The notes under the pieces were generated by a model. It ran no database searches. It was not told the origin of the DNA and saw only the letters and a program-made list of their open reading frames with translations. The translations under genes were made by a program, and so were the position numbers. DNA of 64,000 nt from Kitagawia praeruptora (taxonomy: Eukaryota; Streptophyta; Magnoliopsida; Apiales; Apiaceae). Shown one piece after another: positions 29,967 to 41,385 of this stretch. Each line of letters begins with the position of its first letter. The stretch's first letter is position 1. The DNA lies in assembly GCA_037693485.1 (NCBI GenBank), contig CM075353.1:102754501-102818500 (forward strand), in the 5' to 3' direction.

Positions 29967-31965
29967 ATGGCTGCTGCACCCAACAAGATGATCATCGATA
30001 CTGATCTGGGCATCGGTAATTTTGTAAACCTGTGGTTTTTATTTCATTGGGGGTATTTTGTATTTCTCGAGGGAAAAACGTAATATCTCTCAACCTATAT
30101 CCTAACCAATACTTTTCTTTCACCTTAGTAATAAGAGGTTAGAGGTATCAACTAGACATGCATTTTTTAATAATTAAAATTTCATAATTAGTAATTTGTA
30201 TGTGTACGTACGTACTTAAAAAAAATTGAGGGGTACACCTTTGGCAGCTCTGGTTACTAATCTCGCCCCCGATTTTACAGATGATGCCATGGCAAAATTT
30301 GTGGCATTGAATTCAGCATAAGTAGAGGTGATTGGACTGACAACTATATATGGGAATGTATATACCACTCTTGCCACAAAAATGCTTTGTTTGGTAAGTA
30401 GACTGTGCTTATTATGTTTTTATACCCTGATCATCTATTTATACATGTCAAATGATCATATTAAATAAAATATGCAACAAGCGCTGCTTAGATCTTGTCT
30501 TTGTTCACGAGGATGATGGTGAAAGTGTACCAACTTTCTTACTAATATTAAGTTGTGATGGTTAATTTTGGGAATTAAATGACATTTTCGTCATTTAATT
30601 GATTAGTAACTTGTAACCGGATCATCCAATTCATAAAGATTTTAGTCAAATTATCACGCTTTTTAAAACTTTTAATTGGATCACTGGTCATCCGCAAAAA
30701 ACTAGACGGAAAGATGACTAAGCTTGCTGAGTTGGCTGAAACAAATCCAAAGTGGCAAATATAAACATGTAAGTTGTAGTTTTAGAAATTACAAGCCAAC
30801 CCAATCTATTTCGCAATCAATTTATATAACTAAAATCCATGTATTCACGCCATCCATGTAACAACACAAACATAACAATTAACAAACATAACCAAACACA
30901 TGACTAATAACCCAATAATGATTATGACGGAGAGCTCGATTTCGATGATGGTTGTGGGAGAGATTTGAACAGAAAAAATTTGGATTGACTTTCGAGTGAA
31001 TAAGGATTTCGATCGAGTAATTATGACACAAAAACAGTTAATGGGGGTGGTTCTAATTTTTAAAATTAAGGTTTATAATTTAGTTAATGAATTACAAAGA
31101 CGTCGGTTACAATTGGACCATGATGGGGCGGGTTATTTACTGATGTGATAGCTGATTTGACTCGGATAGAGTTCCGTCTAAAGTCAACGACATTTAACGG
31201 TGTGAAAGTTTTAATGTGTTTAGTGATTAACATGAAGAATTTCCTTTGTTATATGATCTGATTGAAAACTTTTTCAGTTAGATGTTCCAGTTGCAAATTA
31301 CTAGTCAATTGAGTGACAAAAACGCCATTTAACTCTTAATTTTGTTTTTTTTATATTTTATAGTTGGAGGTTGCAGGGAGGAACGAAATTCCAATGGCTG
31401 AAGGATCTCATGTCACAATCACGGTATTACATTCTTCTACTCCAATTGCATTGTCTTATTTTTAATCGGTAAGAACGATGTGTTTCTTAGCATTACCGTT
31501 CACACAATTTTTCTTTGTTTCATACAACAAGGTACAAAACTGGGCATCGATCGCTGATTTTGTGCATGGTGTGGATGGACTCGGAAACTAGAATTTTCCT
31601 CCACCAAAAGGAAAATCAGTTAAACAGTTAGTTGCTAAGTTTCTTATTGAGCAAACTTATCAAAATCCTGGCAAAGTCACTGTGGTAGCGTTGTGCCCCG
31701 TAAGATATTGCATTGGTCAGATTTTTTTAGTTTTTGTCAACTTTTAATTTGTATATTTTGTAATATTTAAGGCATGAACGTGGTTCACTGGCTTTACATG
31801 ACAAATTTTGATTTATTTATCTATTACTATTACTTAGTGTGGCGAGAATTTTCTATTTCAAATAGGTTGTTCAGCTTGATTTCAATTTTACCAAAAATGT
31901 GGGGGGAAATATTTTTTCTTGGCGGTGCCTTTTCAGTCAATCCAGCGAATGAACCAAATTTGGTT
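29967..31965 (+). pseudogene. Broken nucleoside hydrolase (uridine/inosine hydrolase family)
   Basis: Exon 1 starts at ATG 29967 (MAAAPNKMIIDTDLGI) with donor G|GTAATT. Exon 2 (about 30281-30391) gives DDAMAKFVALNSA-stop-VEVIGLTTIYGNVYTTLA. Exon 3 (about 31365-31422) gives LEVAGRNEIPMAEGSHVTIT. Exon 4 (about 31533-31699) gives ADFVHGVDGLGN-stop-NFPPPKGK and PGKVTVVAL. A remnant at 31895-31955 gives FFLGGAFSVNPANEPN. The DTDxGxDD substrate/metal-binding motif and GLTTIYGN are hallmarks of plant URH/NSH enzymes, which hydrolyse ribonucleosides in purine and pyrimidine salvage. Two in-frame stops, a frameshift at the start of exon 4 and loss of the C-terminal part make it non-functional. Introns remain, so it is not a processed copy. 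Confidence 0.85.
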
Positions 31966-32443
31966 GTATTCAATTTAGATTTTGATGAATTAATAATAAT
32001 CCATGAATTTTATAAAATTGCTGTTAATTTTAATTCTACGCGAATCTTTGTAGAGTTGATACAAAATCTTGTAGTCGTAGAGTCCGACAGATTTTGAGAC
32101 ATTTCTAATAAATCCACCAAAATATCATAAATTGTGGCCGGATTTTAAAACATAAAAATACACTTGCAAATCCTTCAAAATCCACCATTTTATTAAATAA
32201 AAAAAACTCCATGGATTTTGAATACCACCAGATTATAATGGATTTTTTAAAATCCAAATTAAATACGAAATTTTAAAAGACATTTTAAAATCCAAATTGA
32301 ATACCATTAGATTTTAAAGGATTTTTAAAAATCCAAATTGAATACCATCAGATTTTAAAGGATTTTTTAAAATTCAAATTGAATATCCATACATTTCTAA
32401 AATTCAAAAAAAGCTTCAAAATTTCAATTGAATACACCCCCTA
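31963..32443. mobile_element. MITE-like inverted-repeat element
   Basis: The left end TTGTATTCAATTTAGATTTT and the right end, read inverted, GTGTATTCAATTGAAATTTT form terminal inverted repeats. The interior holds three ATTTTAAAGGATTTTTWAAAAT-type tandem repeats (32220-32380). The right edge CACCCCC|TAA resembles a PIF/Harbinger end, but the target duplication is not clean on the left. Confidence 0.5.
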
Positions 32444-33288
32444 AGTTGTTTATTGTGCATAATTGATGTATATTATCATATTTATAAAATATAATAACGA
32501 GGGATGGTCTTGAGAATCGAGTGTACTAAACGAACCTAAATTATAGGACCCTAAAATGTGGAGTAACTTATATAGGTATAGTAAGATGTAAGAAAATTGG
32601 TTTTATGCAAATTATAATCTATATTAGTTTGTGTTTCTATCATTTAAAAAAGATTTAGAAATGAAACCATAATTTTTTTTTTACCTATGACATTAGTCCG
32701 TTGCTACCTATCAGTAATTAATTCGCCTGTCTTGGCAGGCTGCAGTGTATAATTTGACATTGACAGTGAACATTTTTAGTGCTACTCAAGTATATTCCTT
32801 CTCAACTTCACTTAGTCGCCCTTCTTTCTTTCCTCGCGAACAGGAAGCACACCAGCAGCGTGCGTTGCGTGATTCTCTACTGTGTTCCTTGCACTCTTGA
32901 CTGGGTGACATGTGATCTTTAACAAGTCTACCTCAAATTTGTTAATTATGACGATTTCATTGAGTCATTTGTGAGAATAAAAGGAATTGTGTGATAAAAA
33001 TGCACACCAGGTTCTATTGGTGAAATGATTTGTAAGTCCTATTGATAATTTTAAGGAAAATTCAGTTCTGATCGATACTTTATTTTAAGGAATTGTACAA
33101 TACAAATGCACATCAAGTTCTAATGTAAGTTCTTTAGAAAAATTCCCATTATAGTAATAAATAAAATAAAAAGAACTCTCATTGAATTAAGTTTTTAGTT
33201 ATCTCATTTAAAATATAATAAAATAAAATTTATTTGATTGTATTGCGATAACGGTAAAATACATATCAACTATCATTTTATATTATTA
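32444..33288. other. AT-rich gene-free stretch
   Basis: No gene or clear element. AATGCACAYCARGTTCTA is repeated loosely near 33001 and 33109. Confidence 0.5.
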
Positions 33289-33690
33289 CACTACAAGAAA
33301 TCTCGGGATTTGCGATGAAATTTAGCGACGGATAACATTCCGTCATCAAATGCTGACGGAATAGCAACGTTTTGTGGCTTCATAAAAATCAGCGAGACTA
33401 CCGACAAATTAGCGACGAAATAGCAACCAATATATAGCAACGGAAATCATCTGTCGTTAAAAAAAGCGCGAAAGTTTCCCCCCAACAATGCTAACAAATT
33501 TGCAACGGAATTAGCAATGAAATTTAGCAACGGAAATCTTTTGTTGCCATCTATGGCGCGAAGTTAGCGACGGAATATTTTTACAACGGATTAACGACGG
33601 AACGCTATTAGCAACGACATAGCGACGGAATGTTTCTTCTGACGGCCTTGCGACGAAATTTTATTAGCAACGATTTAGCAACGGAATGTT

Positions 33691-34180
33691 AAAGTCAACG
33701 TTTTAATTTGCTGTCGCTAAACCGTTGCGATAGTAGATCGGTCGTCTTAATTTCCGTTGCTAATCCGTCGGTAATAGCGACAGATCTAATTTAAACCAGT
33801 AGACCTTCTGCACCTTCTTCTTTAACTCATTTCTATCTTCTTTCACCCTTTATTTTCTCTCCTTATCCAAAATACAATTTCTCTATATATCCTCCCAATC
33901 ACTCCATCATTCTACACAATCTTGTTCCTTATTTTAAAGTCAACGTTTTAATTTGCCGTCGCTAAACCGTTGCGATAGTAGATCGGTCGTCTTAATTTCC
34001 GTTGCTAATCCGTCGGTAATAGCGACAGATCTAATTTAAACCAGTAGACCTTCTGCACCTTCTTCTTTAACTCATTTCTATCTTCTTTCACCCTTTATTT
34101 TCTCTCCTTATCCAAAATACAATTTCTCTATATATCCTCCCAATCACTCCATCATTCTACACAATCTTGTTCCTTATTTT
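33691..34180 (+). repeat. Tandem duplication of CACTA promoter/leader (2 x 245 bp)
   Basis: 33691-33935 and 33936-34180 are identical except for one base (CTGTCGC versus CCGTCGC). Each unit contains a TATA-like CTCTATATATCCTCCC and a C/T-rich leader, so the transposase gene has two consecutive core promoters. AAGGTTAGTT after the second unit looks like a 5'-UTR intron donor. Confidence 0.85.
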
Positions 34181-34475
34181 AAGGTTAGTTCAATTTATGT
34201 ATTATTAATTGTTTTGTATTTTCATTTTTGTTAATGTTAGCTTATTAGTTAGTTTACTTGAGAAAAATCTTTTTATGATAAATTAGGTATAAGTTTATGT
34301 TAGTAATCTTCTTAAAATTAGCTTATTAGTAAATATTGCATTTATTTAAATTCTTTGTGATGATTCTAATTTATTTTGGTGATGTTACATCTTTTATAGG
34401 TTGTTAAATATATGAATATTAATCGATCTTGGATGTTAATTTTAGTTAATTTTATATGTTTAGATTGTTACTAGC

Positions 34476-36941
34476 ATGAATATGAACAGTAAACGGTCTT
34501 GGATGTATGAAAGAAAGGATAGTGCGGGGTATCTAAATAATGCTTTTGTTGCCGGATTGGAAGAATTTATGAAACATGCTATATCTCAACCATCTTCGTT
34601 GAATGGGACAAACATACAATGTCATTGTCTTAACTGCAATAATAAAAGACATTGGGATGCAGACACAGTGAAATTGCACCTCTTAAAGAAAGGTTTTAAA
34701 CCGAATTATTATCGTTGGGATCGACATGGGGAGGAATATATTGCTAGAGAAAGTGCTGGACAATCCTCAACAAGTCATCCTAATAATTCGGAGGGGAGGA
34801 ATGGAAATAATCTAATGTATAATATGGTGATGGATGCTGCTGGTCCTAATTTTGATCCACACTCAGAAGAGATGCCGAATGCAGAAACACAGAAGTTGTA
34901 TGACATGCTACATTCTTCAGAGAGGGAGTTGTACGATCGATGTGAAACTTCTCAATTATCTGCCATGGCTCGGATGTTAAGTTTGAAATCTGAGCATTAT
35001 TGGTGAGAAGCATGTTATGATCAAACATCACAATTCATCAAAAGTGTCTTGCCTGAAGATAATACATTTCTTGATAGCTTCTACAGTACGAAGAAACATA
35101 TGGAAGGATTGGGTCTTCCTTCAGTGAAAATTGATTGTTGCATTAATGGATGTATGATATATTGGGGTGAAGACAAAGATATGGAGTCATGTAAATTTTG
35201 TGAGCAATCAAGGTACAAAACTAGAGTTAACAGATCCACCCTAGAGAAGAAGAAAGTAGCTGTTAAACGGATGATATACTTTCCACTGGCCCCGAGATTA
35301 CAGAGGTTGTATGCATCTCCTGAGACTGCGAGCCATATGAGATGGCATGCAGAACATTATCAAGAAGACGATGTGATGCGTCATTATTCAGATTCAGAGG
35401 AATGGCAACAATTTAACAGAGCACACCCCTCATTTTTTGCAGAGACGAGAAATGTTAGGCTTGGGCTTTCTGCTGATGGGTTTCAACCATTTGGTCAATC
35501 AGGTAGTCAATATTCATCTTGGCCAATTATAGTGACCCCATATAATTTGCCCCCGTGGATGTGTTCGAAAGAACCGTACATGTTCTTGTCTGTACTTGTG
35601 CCTGGACCAAAAAATCCAAAGCAAAAGATAGATGTTTATCTCCAACCATTGATTGCTGAGTTAAAAATGTTATGGGAAGTTGGAGTTGAAACATGGGATA
35701 TTTCTTTGAAACAGAACTTTCAAATGCGAGCTGCATTGATGTGGACTATCAGTGATTTTCCCGCTATGTCGATGTTGTCTGGATGGACAACTGCTGGTCA
35801 TCAAGCTTGTCCACATTGTGCTCACGATCATGATTCTTATAATCTTCCACATGGAGGGAAGTCGACATGGTTTGATAGTCATCGAAAGTTTCTACCTACT
35901 AATCATCCATTTCGAAAGAATAAAAATTGGTTTACCAAGGGAAAGACAATGTCAGAAATAGCCCCACCTACACGAACAGGTGAAGATGTATTGCAAGAGA
36001 TTGAGTCACTTGGATTGATAAAAATTACTGAATTGGGAAGTGAAGAACACAATGCTAAAATCATCAAGGTTTATAAGTGTGGGTGGAAAAAATGAAGTAT
36101 ATTTTGGGATTTGCCATATTGGAGAACACTATCCATTAGACATAATCTTGATGTTATGCACATTGAAAAGAATGTGTTTGAAAATATTTTCAACACCATC
36201 ATGGCAATCGAAGGTAAATCCAAAGATAATGCTAAATCAAGAGCTGATATTGCATCCATTTGTCGGAGACCCGAGTTAGCATTTGATGAATCGTCAAGAA
36301 AGTACCCAAAAGCATGTTACAGCTTAGATAAAAAGGGTAAAGAAGCAGTATGCCGTTGGTTGAAGGATTTGAAATTTCCAGATGGATATGTGTCAAACAT
36401 GGGCCGTTGCATCAACATGGAAAAATATAAATTATTTGGCATGAAAAGTCATGATTGTCATGTGTTCATGCAAAGACTTATCCCAATTGCCTTTCGAGAG
36501 TTATTGCCTACTAGTGTTTGGGAATGTGAGACTGAATTAAGTTTTTTTTTCAAAGACCTCACTTCAGCTACTTTGAAGGTTAGTGACATGCGTAGACTTG
36601 AAGAATAGATTCTGGTCATACTTTGCAAGTTAGAACGTGTATTTCCACCAGCTTTATTTGACTCAATGGAACACCTTTTGGTACATTTACCGTATGAGGC
36701 ACGTATTGCAGGTCCAGTGCAATATCGATGGATGTATCCATTTGAGCGGTTTTTACGTCACTTGAAGAATAATGTTAAAAATAAAGCTCGGGTGGAGGGA
36801 TCTATTTGCAATGCTTATTTGGTTGAAGAAGCTTCAACTTTTTGTTCACACTACTTCGAACAACATGTTCAGACAAAACATAGAAAAGTTCCTCGAAATG
36901 ATTCTGGTAGAGGATGCGAGAGTTTTGAAGGAACATTTTAA
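34476..36941 (+). pseudogene. CACTA transposase (Transpos_assoc + TNP2), nonsense-interrupted
   Basis: One reading frame covers the whole span. The N-terminal transposase-associated domain (SWMYERKDSAGYLN...DADTVKLHLLKKGFKPNYYR) includes Cys motif CHCLNCNN. The TNP2 / Transposase_21 domain follows: KIDCCINGCMIYWGEDKDME, LRLSADGF-like GLSADGFQPFG, WPIIVTPYNLPPWMC and TTAGHQACPHCAHD. Next come FWDLPYWRTLSIRHNLDVMH and a DUF4218-type segment (MEHLLVHLPYEARIAGPVQY). Stops at 35004-35006 (TGA), 36093-36095 (TGA) and 36606-36608 (TAG) break it without frameshifts. At least the second and third are explainable as C-to-T changes. Transposase cuts DNA at CACTA ends; this copy should not give a full protein. 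Confidence 0.9.
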
Positions 36942-37238
36942 AAGCAGATTCAAAATAGCAAAAGTTAGGAAATTAAGATTTAAATTAAGCAAGGCTTGCA
37001 AATAAAAGTGAACTCAGTGAAGCAGATTCGTATATGCTTCAATTCAAGTGGTCACCATCCTCTCCCCTTGTTCCCTAACACTTTTTAATTTTGATACAAA
37101 CATTTTAGTGAATCTTGCCTTTCCTAAATTAAATTATAAAGTATCCACACACATACACACACACACACAAACCTTTGTACTTAGTATGTTAATTGTTTTT
37201 ATCATATTTATCGGTTTGACATATTTTAATCTATACAG

Positions 37239-37580
37239 GAGACGATTAAGACCCTACGTGCTGAGCGTTCCAGGCCCGTTGATGGTTCAACAGTAGATCA
37301 ACCTGTTGATGAAATCATGTTGTATTATGATGCAATTGGTGGTCGTAACAAAAAGAATAGAATTTATGGCATTGGCTCATCGCATGATATTTTTTATGAG
37401 CCAAATGGAAACACAAGCTCTCATTTTAGCAGCTTGACACCAGACACTCAAAAATTCCAGAAGTTAGAGACTGAGCTGCAAGAGATGAAAGAACAAATCA
37501 AAGAAATGGATGAAGTGAAGCAGCGGATGAGAGAGATGGAGGGTCTAGTTGCGAGGTTGCTTGATAGTCAGAATCAGTAG
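37239..37580 (+). CDS. CACTA TnpA-like last exon (PTTA/En-Spm type)
   Basis: It begins after a CTATACAG acceptor in phase 0 (ETIKTLRAERSRPVDG) and ends at TAG 37580. It encodes YYDAIGGRNKKNRIYGIGSS followed by a coiled coil (ELQEMKEQIKEMDEVKQRMR). This matches the C-terminal part of plant TnpA-like/PTTA proteins, which bind subterminal repeats. Upstream exons were not resolved. Confidence 0.7.
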   Translation, partial: ETIKTLRAERSRPVDGSTVDQPVDEIMLYYDAIGGRNKKNRIYGIGSSHDIFYEPNGNTSSHFSSLTPDTQKFQKLETELQEMKEQIKEMDEVKQRMREMEGLVARLLDSQNQ

Positions 37581-39236
37581 GTGGATTCAAGGTAAATTGA
37601 TTATTTTCTTAACCTGATTTTTTTTAATCTTGAATGGTATTGAGAACTAATTTATGGTCTAATTTTATTTAGTTGTTTCATTAAAGAGTAAATTCATCCT
37701 GCTACAATTCTAAATTCAAATGTTACATATTGTTGACAATGTTCTATGAATTAATGGAATTTTATGTGGTCATGTGTCTTGTAATGATATATGCTTGTTT
37801 GCATTAGTGGTAGTTTAGTAAATGAGTTGACAATTAAAAATCAAATATATGGAGTTGGTCGAACATGAATAGTACTGCCTCTTCCTGCTTGGTTTTAGAA
37901 TTAGTGTGTGTAAGAGAGATTATACCTTGCTTCCTACTTCAATTTTAATAGTTTCTTTGGAATTTTCATTGGTTTGTGTCATATTCCTTTATGGAAGTGT
38001 TTTTTTAATTTAACTTTTTTTAACAGGGGTTTTCCAAGTTATCTTAAAAGTCTTGTCATATATTGGCTTCATATGTTCTAGTATATTTCTATAAGTGGTC
38101 GTTGTTGGGCTGCATTGTTGTGCTGCAGTCTTGCAGATCCATGCTTCCTTTTATGGCCATTGTTGAATTATAGAGTAATAAAATGACGTGCAGATTGTTA
38201 GATTTCTTCCATGTTTTATTGTATTATGTGAACTTATTGAGTGCTTGGCTGGCTGAATATCTAGCAATAATGTACTGCATATATGATAGTTTGTAATTAG
38301 TTTTAAAAAACCACATATATTGTTTGTAGTTTCTGCTAACTTGTAACTAATTTTTTTTCTTTAATCATGTTAGGTTCTCCTGTTCTAGTACTATTTATCG
38401 TACAACATTTTGGACTATCGGATAGTGGGATGGCTGATATCGAGGACTGGAAATGATGTATTATCATGTTTTTGTTTTGTTGATCCAGAATTCTAGAGTC
38501 TCAACTTTAATATGTACTATTGTCAAAGTTGTGAACTGTCTTGCACTTGATCAGTACTGGATTTATTTTTGGCCTTAAGGTCTGGCTTGTAATTTATGTT
38601 TCTGGAATTGTGAATCTATGGTTGTAGTCCTAAACGATTTATTCATGATGGTTGGTTTGATGGACAATGTCCTGCCTCTACATTGCATTTAGTTTGATTA
38701 CAATGACTTTTTTGGTTTTTGGCTTTTACATTTGATTAGCTTAGTAAAGCAGGTATGACAACTAGATCAACAAAAATTGTAAATAAAGCATTAAAATTGT
38801 ATATTTTATAAATAAATTAAAATAGTTTTTATCGACGGAATCGCAACACATTGTGTGTAGTTAATTCTGTTGACAATTTCCGACAGAATTCCGTTGCTAT
38901 TAGTCTGGAAAAATAGCAATTTTATAGGCCAGTTTGCCAACGGAAATTCTGTCGGCAAAATTGAGCGACGGAAATCCGTCGGCAAATTTTGTCGGAAGTT
39001 AGTTGCAAGAAGAGACCAATAACAACAAATAAAGCGTTGTCAAGTTGTTGCAATTCCGTTACTAAAATCAGCGACGGAAAAAATTCTGTCGGTAAAATTT
39101 CCCTACAACATATATTGTAACAAAAAAATCCGTCGGTAATTCCGTCGCGATTCCTGGTTGCCGACGGAATCTGGCTGCTGACGACGGAATTTTCCGTCGC
39201 TGAATCCGGGATTTCTTGTAGTGTTACAAATTTATA

Positions 39237-40560
39237 TCCTATATACAATAAGCATAAGATGGATATTTGGTTGGCTATACTACCGCGAAAAGAATAACCA
39301 CCATTGGATCGATATTAAATATTAAATTAAATCAACGGTCAAGATTATTTTAAAATTATATTATATTATAAAAGATTATATTCATTGGATCCTCGAAAAG
39401 AATAACCACCATTGGATCGATATTAAATGTTAAATTAAATCAACAGTCAAGATTATTTTAAGATTATAAAAGATTTTATTCATTGGATCGATATTAAATA
39501 AATTTTATATCCTATATATAATAAGAATAAGGTGGATATTTGGTTGGCTATACTACCGCGAAAAGAATAACCACCATTGGGTCAATATTAAATTAAATCA
39601 AGGGTCAAGATTATTTTAAGATTATATTATATTATAAAATATTATATTCATTGGATCGATATTAAATTAAATCAATGGTCAAGATTATATTAAGATTATA
39701 TTATAAAAGATTATATTATTTTATAATTAACTTCTAATGCAGTTTCAAAAAAAAAAATCTAATGAAAAGTGATAATGGGAAAGGAGACAAAATCGACTAT
39801 TTTGTATGTAAAAGAACTCAACTGGAAAGCTAAAGTACAATCAATTACTCAATTACTGCCCGGTCAAATACGGTCAAATAGTTAAAATAATCAAATATTG
39901 CATTTGCCAAAATTCTATTTTTTTTACAAAAAAATCTAAGGATACAACTTTATAAAAAAACACAAATTAATTTATATACAACCTGATTTTTTAATATTAT
40001 TTAAAAACATGTTAAATAATGTATTTGTACAAATTCCTTTTTTTAAAAAAAATATGATAACACAACTTTTTTAAAAAAAACAAACTAATGTTTTCTTAAA
40101 TTAATATAAATCATCTTATTAGCTTTTCTAATAAGATATCTAAAAGGATAGGAACATCTAATACTAAATAGAAAAGAAGATATAATGTATAATCACAAGG
40201 TTCCTGTAATTGTTGGGAAATGGAATTGATATATGAGAATTAGACAGAATGCAAAAACTCACCCCAACAACAGCAGAGGAGCATTAAAAACTTGAACTTC
40301 CAGTTAGCATCCTTATTGATAATTGGTAATCTCTTTAACATAAATTAATATACATATATACATAAATTTTATTTTCAATCTTAATTGACTCTTTATGTAT
40401 AATAATTTCATCATAATAGATTATGTGATTCATTTAATGAAAAATGATGATAATCATAAAATAGGACAAATTGAATAAATATATTCTACAAAAAATTAAC
40501 ATTTAAATAAAATAATTTATAAGTTTAATAGTGAATTCCGTGCATCGGGTCATAGCCTAG
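39237..40560 (+). mobile_element. Probable non-autonomous Helitron
   Basis: The 5' end TCCTATATACAATAAG follows an A (39236). The 3' end is CCGTGCATCGGGTCATAGCCTAG followed by T, with a possible small stem CCG-TGCAT-CGG and the CTRR-type terminus CTAG. A second 5'-like start is at 39510 (TCCTATATATAATAAG), where about 60 bp is repeated, suggesting a nested or duplicated 5' end. No coding sequence. Block C starts inside this element (59639 = 40044) and lacks the 3' terminus. Confidence 0.5.
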
Positions 40561-40706
40561 TAACCATAAAGAGAGCAGGTAAAATAGATATCACGCACAC
40601 AAAATTTGAACTCATAAAGATTCAACATCAAAGCGAATAATTAATTAATAATGATTCGAGTACATTAAAAAGATTCATCTATTGACGTTGATCACAAAGA
40701 AAAGAA

Positions 40707-41283
40707 TCAGCATGGATACATGCAAGTGCAATTGATAGCAGTACATGTTCCGTTGCCATTATAATTGTCTTTGCACCAAGCTTCACAGTCTGGAATATTA
40801 CAACCAGGGGGGCCTGGTTCCACAACCATGCAGGTCTCACCAGCTTCTCCTCGAGGGACCATCAAACTCACTGCAAAATCCAAATTCAGTGCTTAATGAT
40901 ATGTATGTAATAGCATTTATAGAGACACTTGTCACTACAAAATCCAAATTCAGTGCTTAAGATATGTATGTAATAGCATTTATAGAAACACTTGTAAGTT
41001 ATAATTTTTAAACAACATTCAAACAAGATAATTACAGAGATATTCGAGACAAAATTTGAATAATATATGATTTAATTTAATTTTTTAAAATTTGTAGAGG
41101 CTGTAACTTTACCGTACTACTACTGCCTAGCCTTACACTTCGGATTTGATAATAACTCATAACTAATTAAATATATAGTGTTATATATAGGATACATATT
41201 GTATAATATAAGTAATCGAGTAAAGAAATAAATTAACCTGAAAAGAGAAGGACAATGAAAAATAGAAATGAAAACTTTGCCAT
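40707..41283 (-). CDS. Defensin-like secreted peptide, copy B, two exons
   Basis: Exon 1 is 41283-41238 (46 nt), exon 2 is 40870-40707 (164 nt). The donor is CAG|GTTAAT and the acceptor TTTTGCAG|TG, phase 1, giving 69 residues. Residues 1 to about 24 are a signal peptide (MAKFSFLFFIVLLFS core). The mature part has eight Cys at 29, 39, 44, 48, 58, 63, 65 and 69: C-x9-C-x4-C-x3-C-x9-C-x4-C-x-C-x3-C. The Cx3C and CxC pair is the cysteine-stabilised alpha-beta signature of plant defensin-like peptides, which act in defence or in cell signalling such as pollination. A TATA box is 93 bp upstream. Exon 2 is identical in copy C. It was not resolvable as a single ORF because of the intron. Target and role are unknown. 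Confidence 0.85.
40869..40995. repeat. 64-bp tandem duplication covering the splice acceptor
   Basis: CACTGCAAAATCCAAATTCA starts the unit at 40869 and recurs at 40933 as CACTACAAAATCC. The unit includes the intron's acceptor, so a decoy acceptor lies 64 bp upstream. In B the decoy reads TTTTGTAG, and in C it is still TTTTGCAG. Confidence 0.9.
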
Positions 41284-41375
41284 TGTTGAAGAAGAAAACG
41301 AATGTTATACTACAAATGAAGAGGTGTATTATGCAAATAACTCCTGTTATATCAGTTTGTAATGTCTTGTCGTTC

Positions 41376-41385
41376 CTATATATAG
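41376..41385 (-). promoter_or_regulatory. TATA box of defensin-like copy B
   Basis: CTATATATAG, 93 bp upstream of the ATG at 41283, same spacing as copies A and C. Confidence 0.7.

Larger units (their letters stand above)
33289..39223 (+). mobile_element. CACTA transposon carrying a TNP2-type transposase
   Basis: 5935 bp with ends CACTACAAGAAATC...GATTTCTTGTAGTG and a 3-bp target duplication TTA (33286-33288, 39224-39226). Subterminal zones hold many TTAGC(G/A)ACGGAA words in both orientations (33310-33790, 38830-39210). It encodes a TNP2-type transposase (34476-36941) and a TnpA-like exon (37239-37580). The structure is complete, but the transposase frame carries stops. Confidence 0.95.

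Noticed and set aside
40745..40960. Plus-strand 71-codon ORF (also 60268-60483)
   Set aside because: It is the antisense of defensin-like exon 2. The minus strand has the start, splice sites, cysteines and TATA box.
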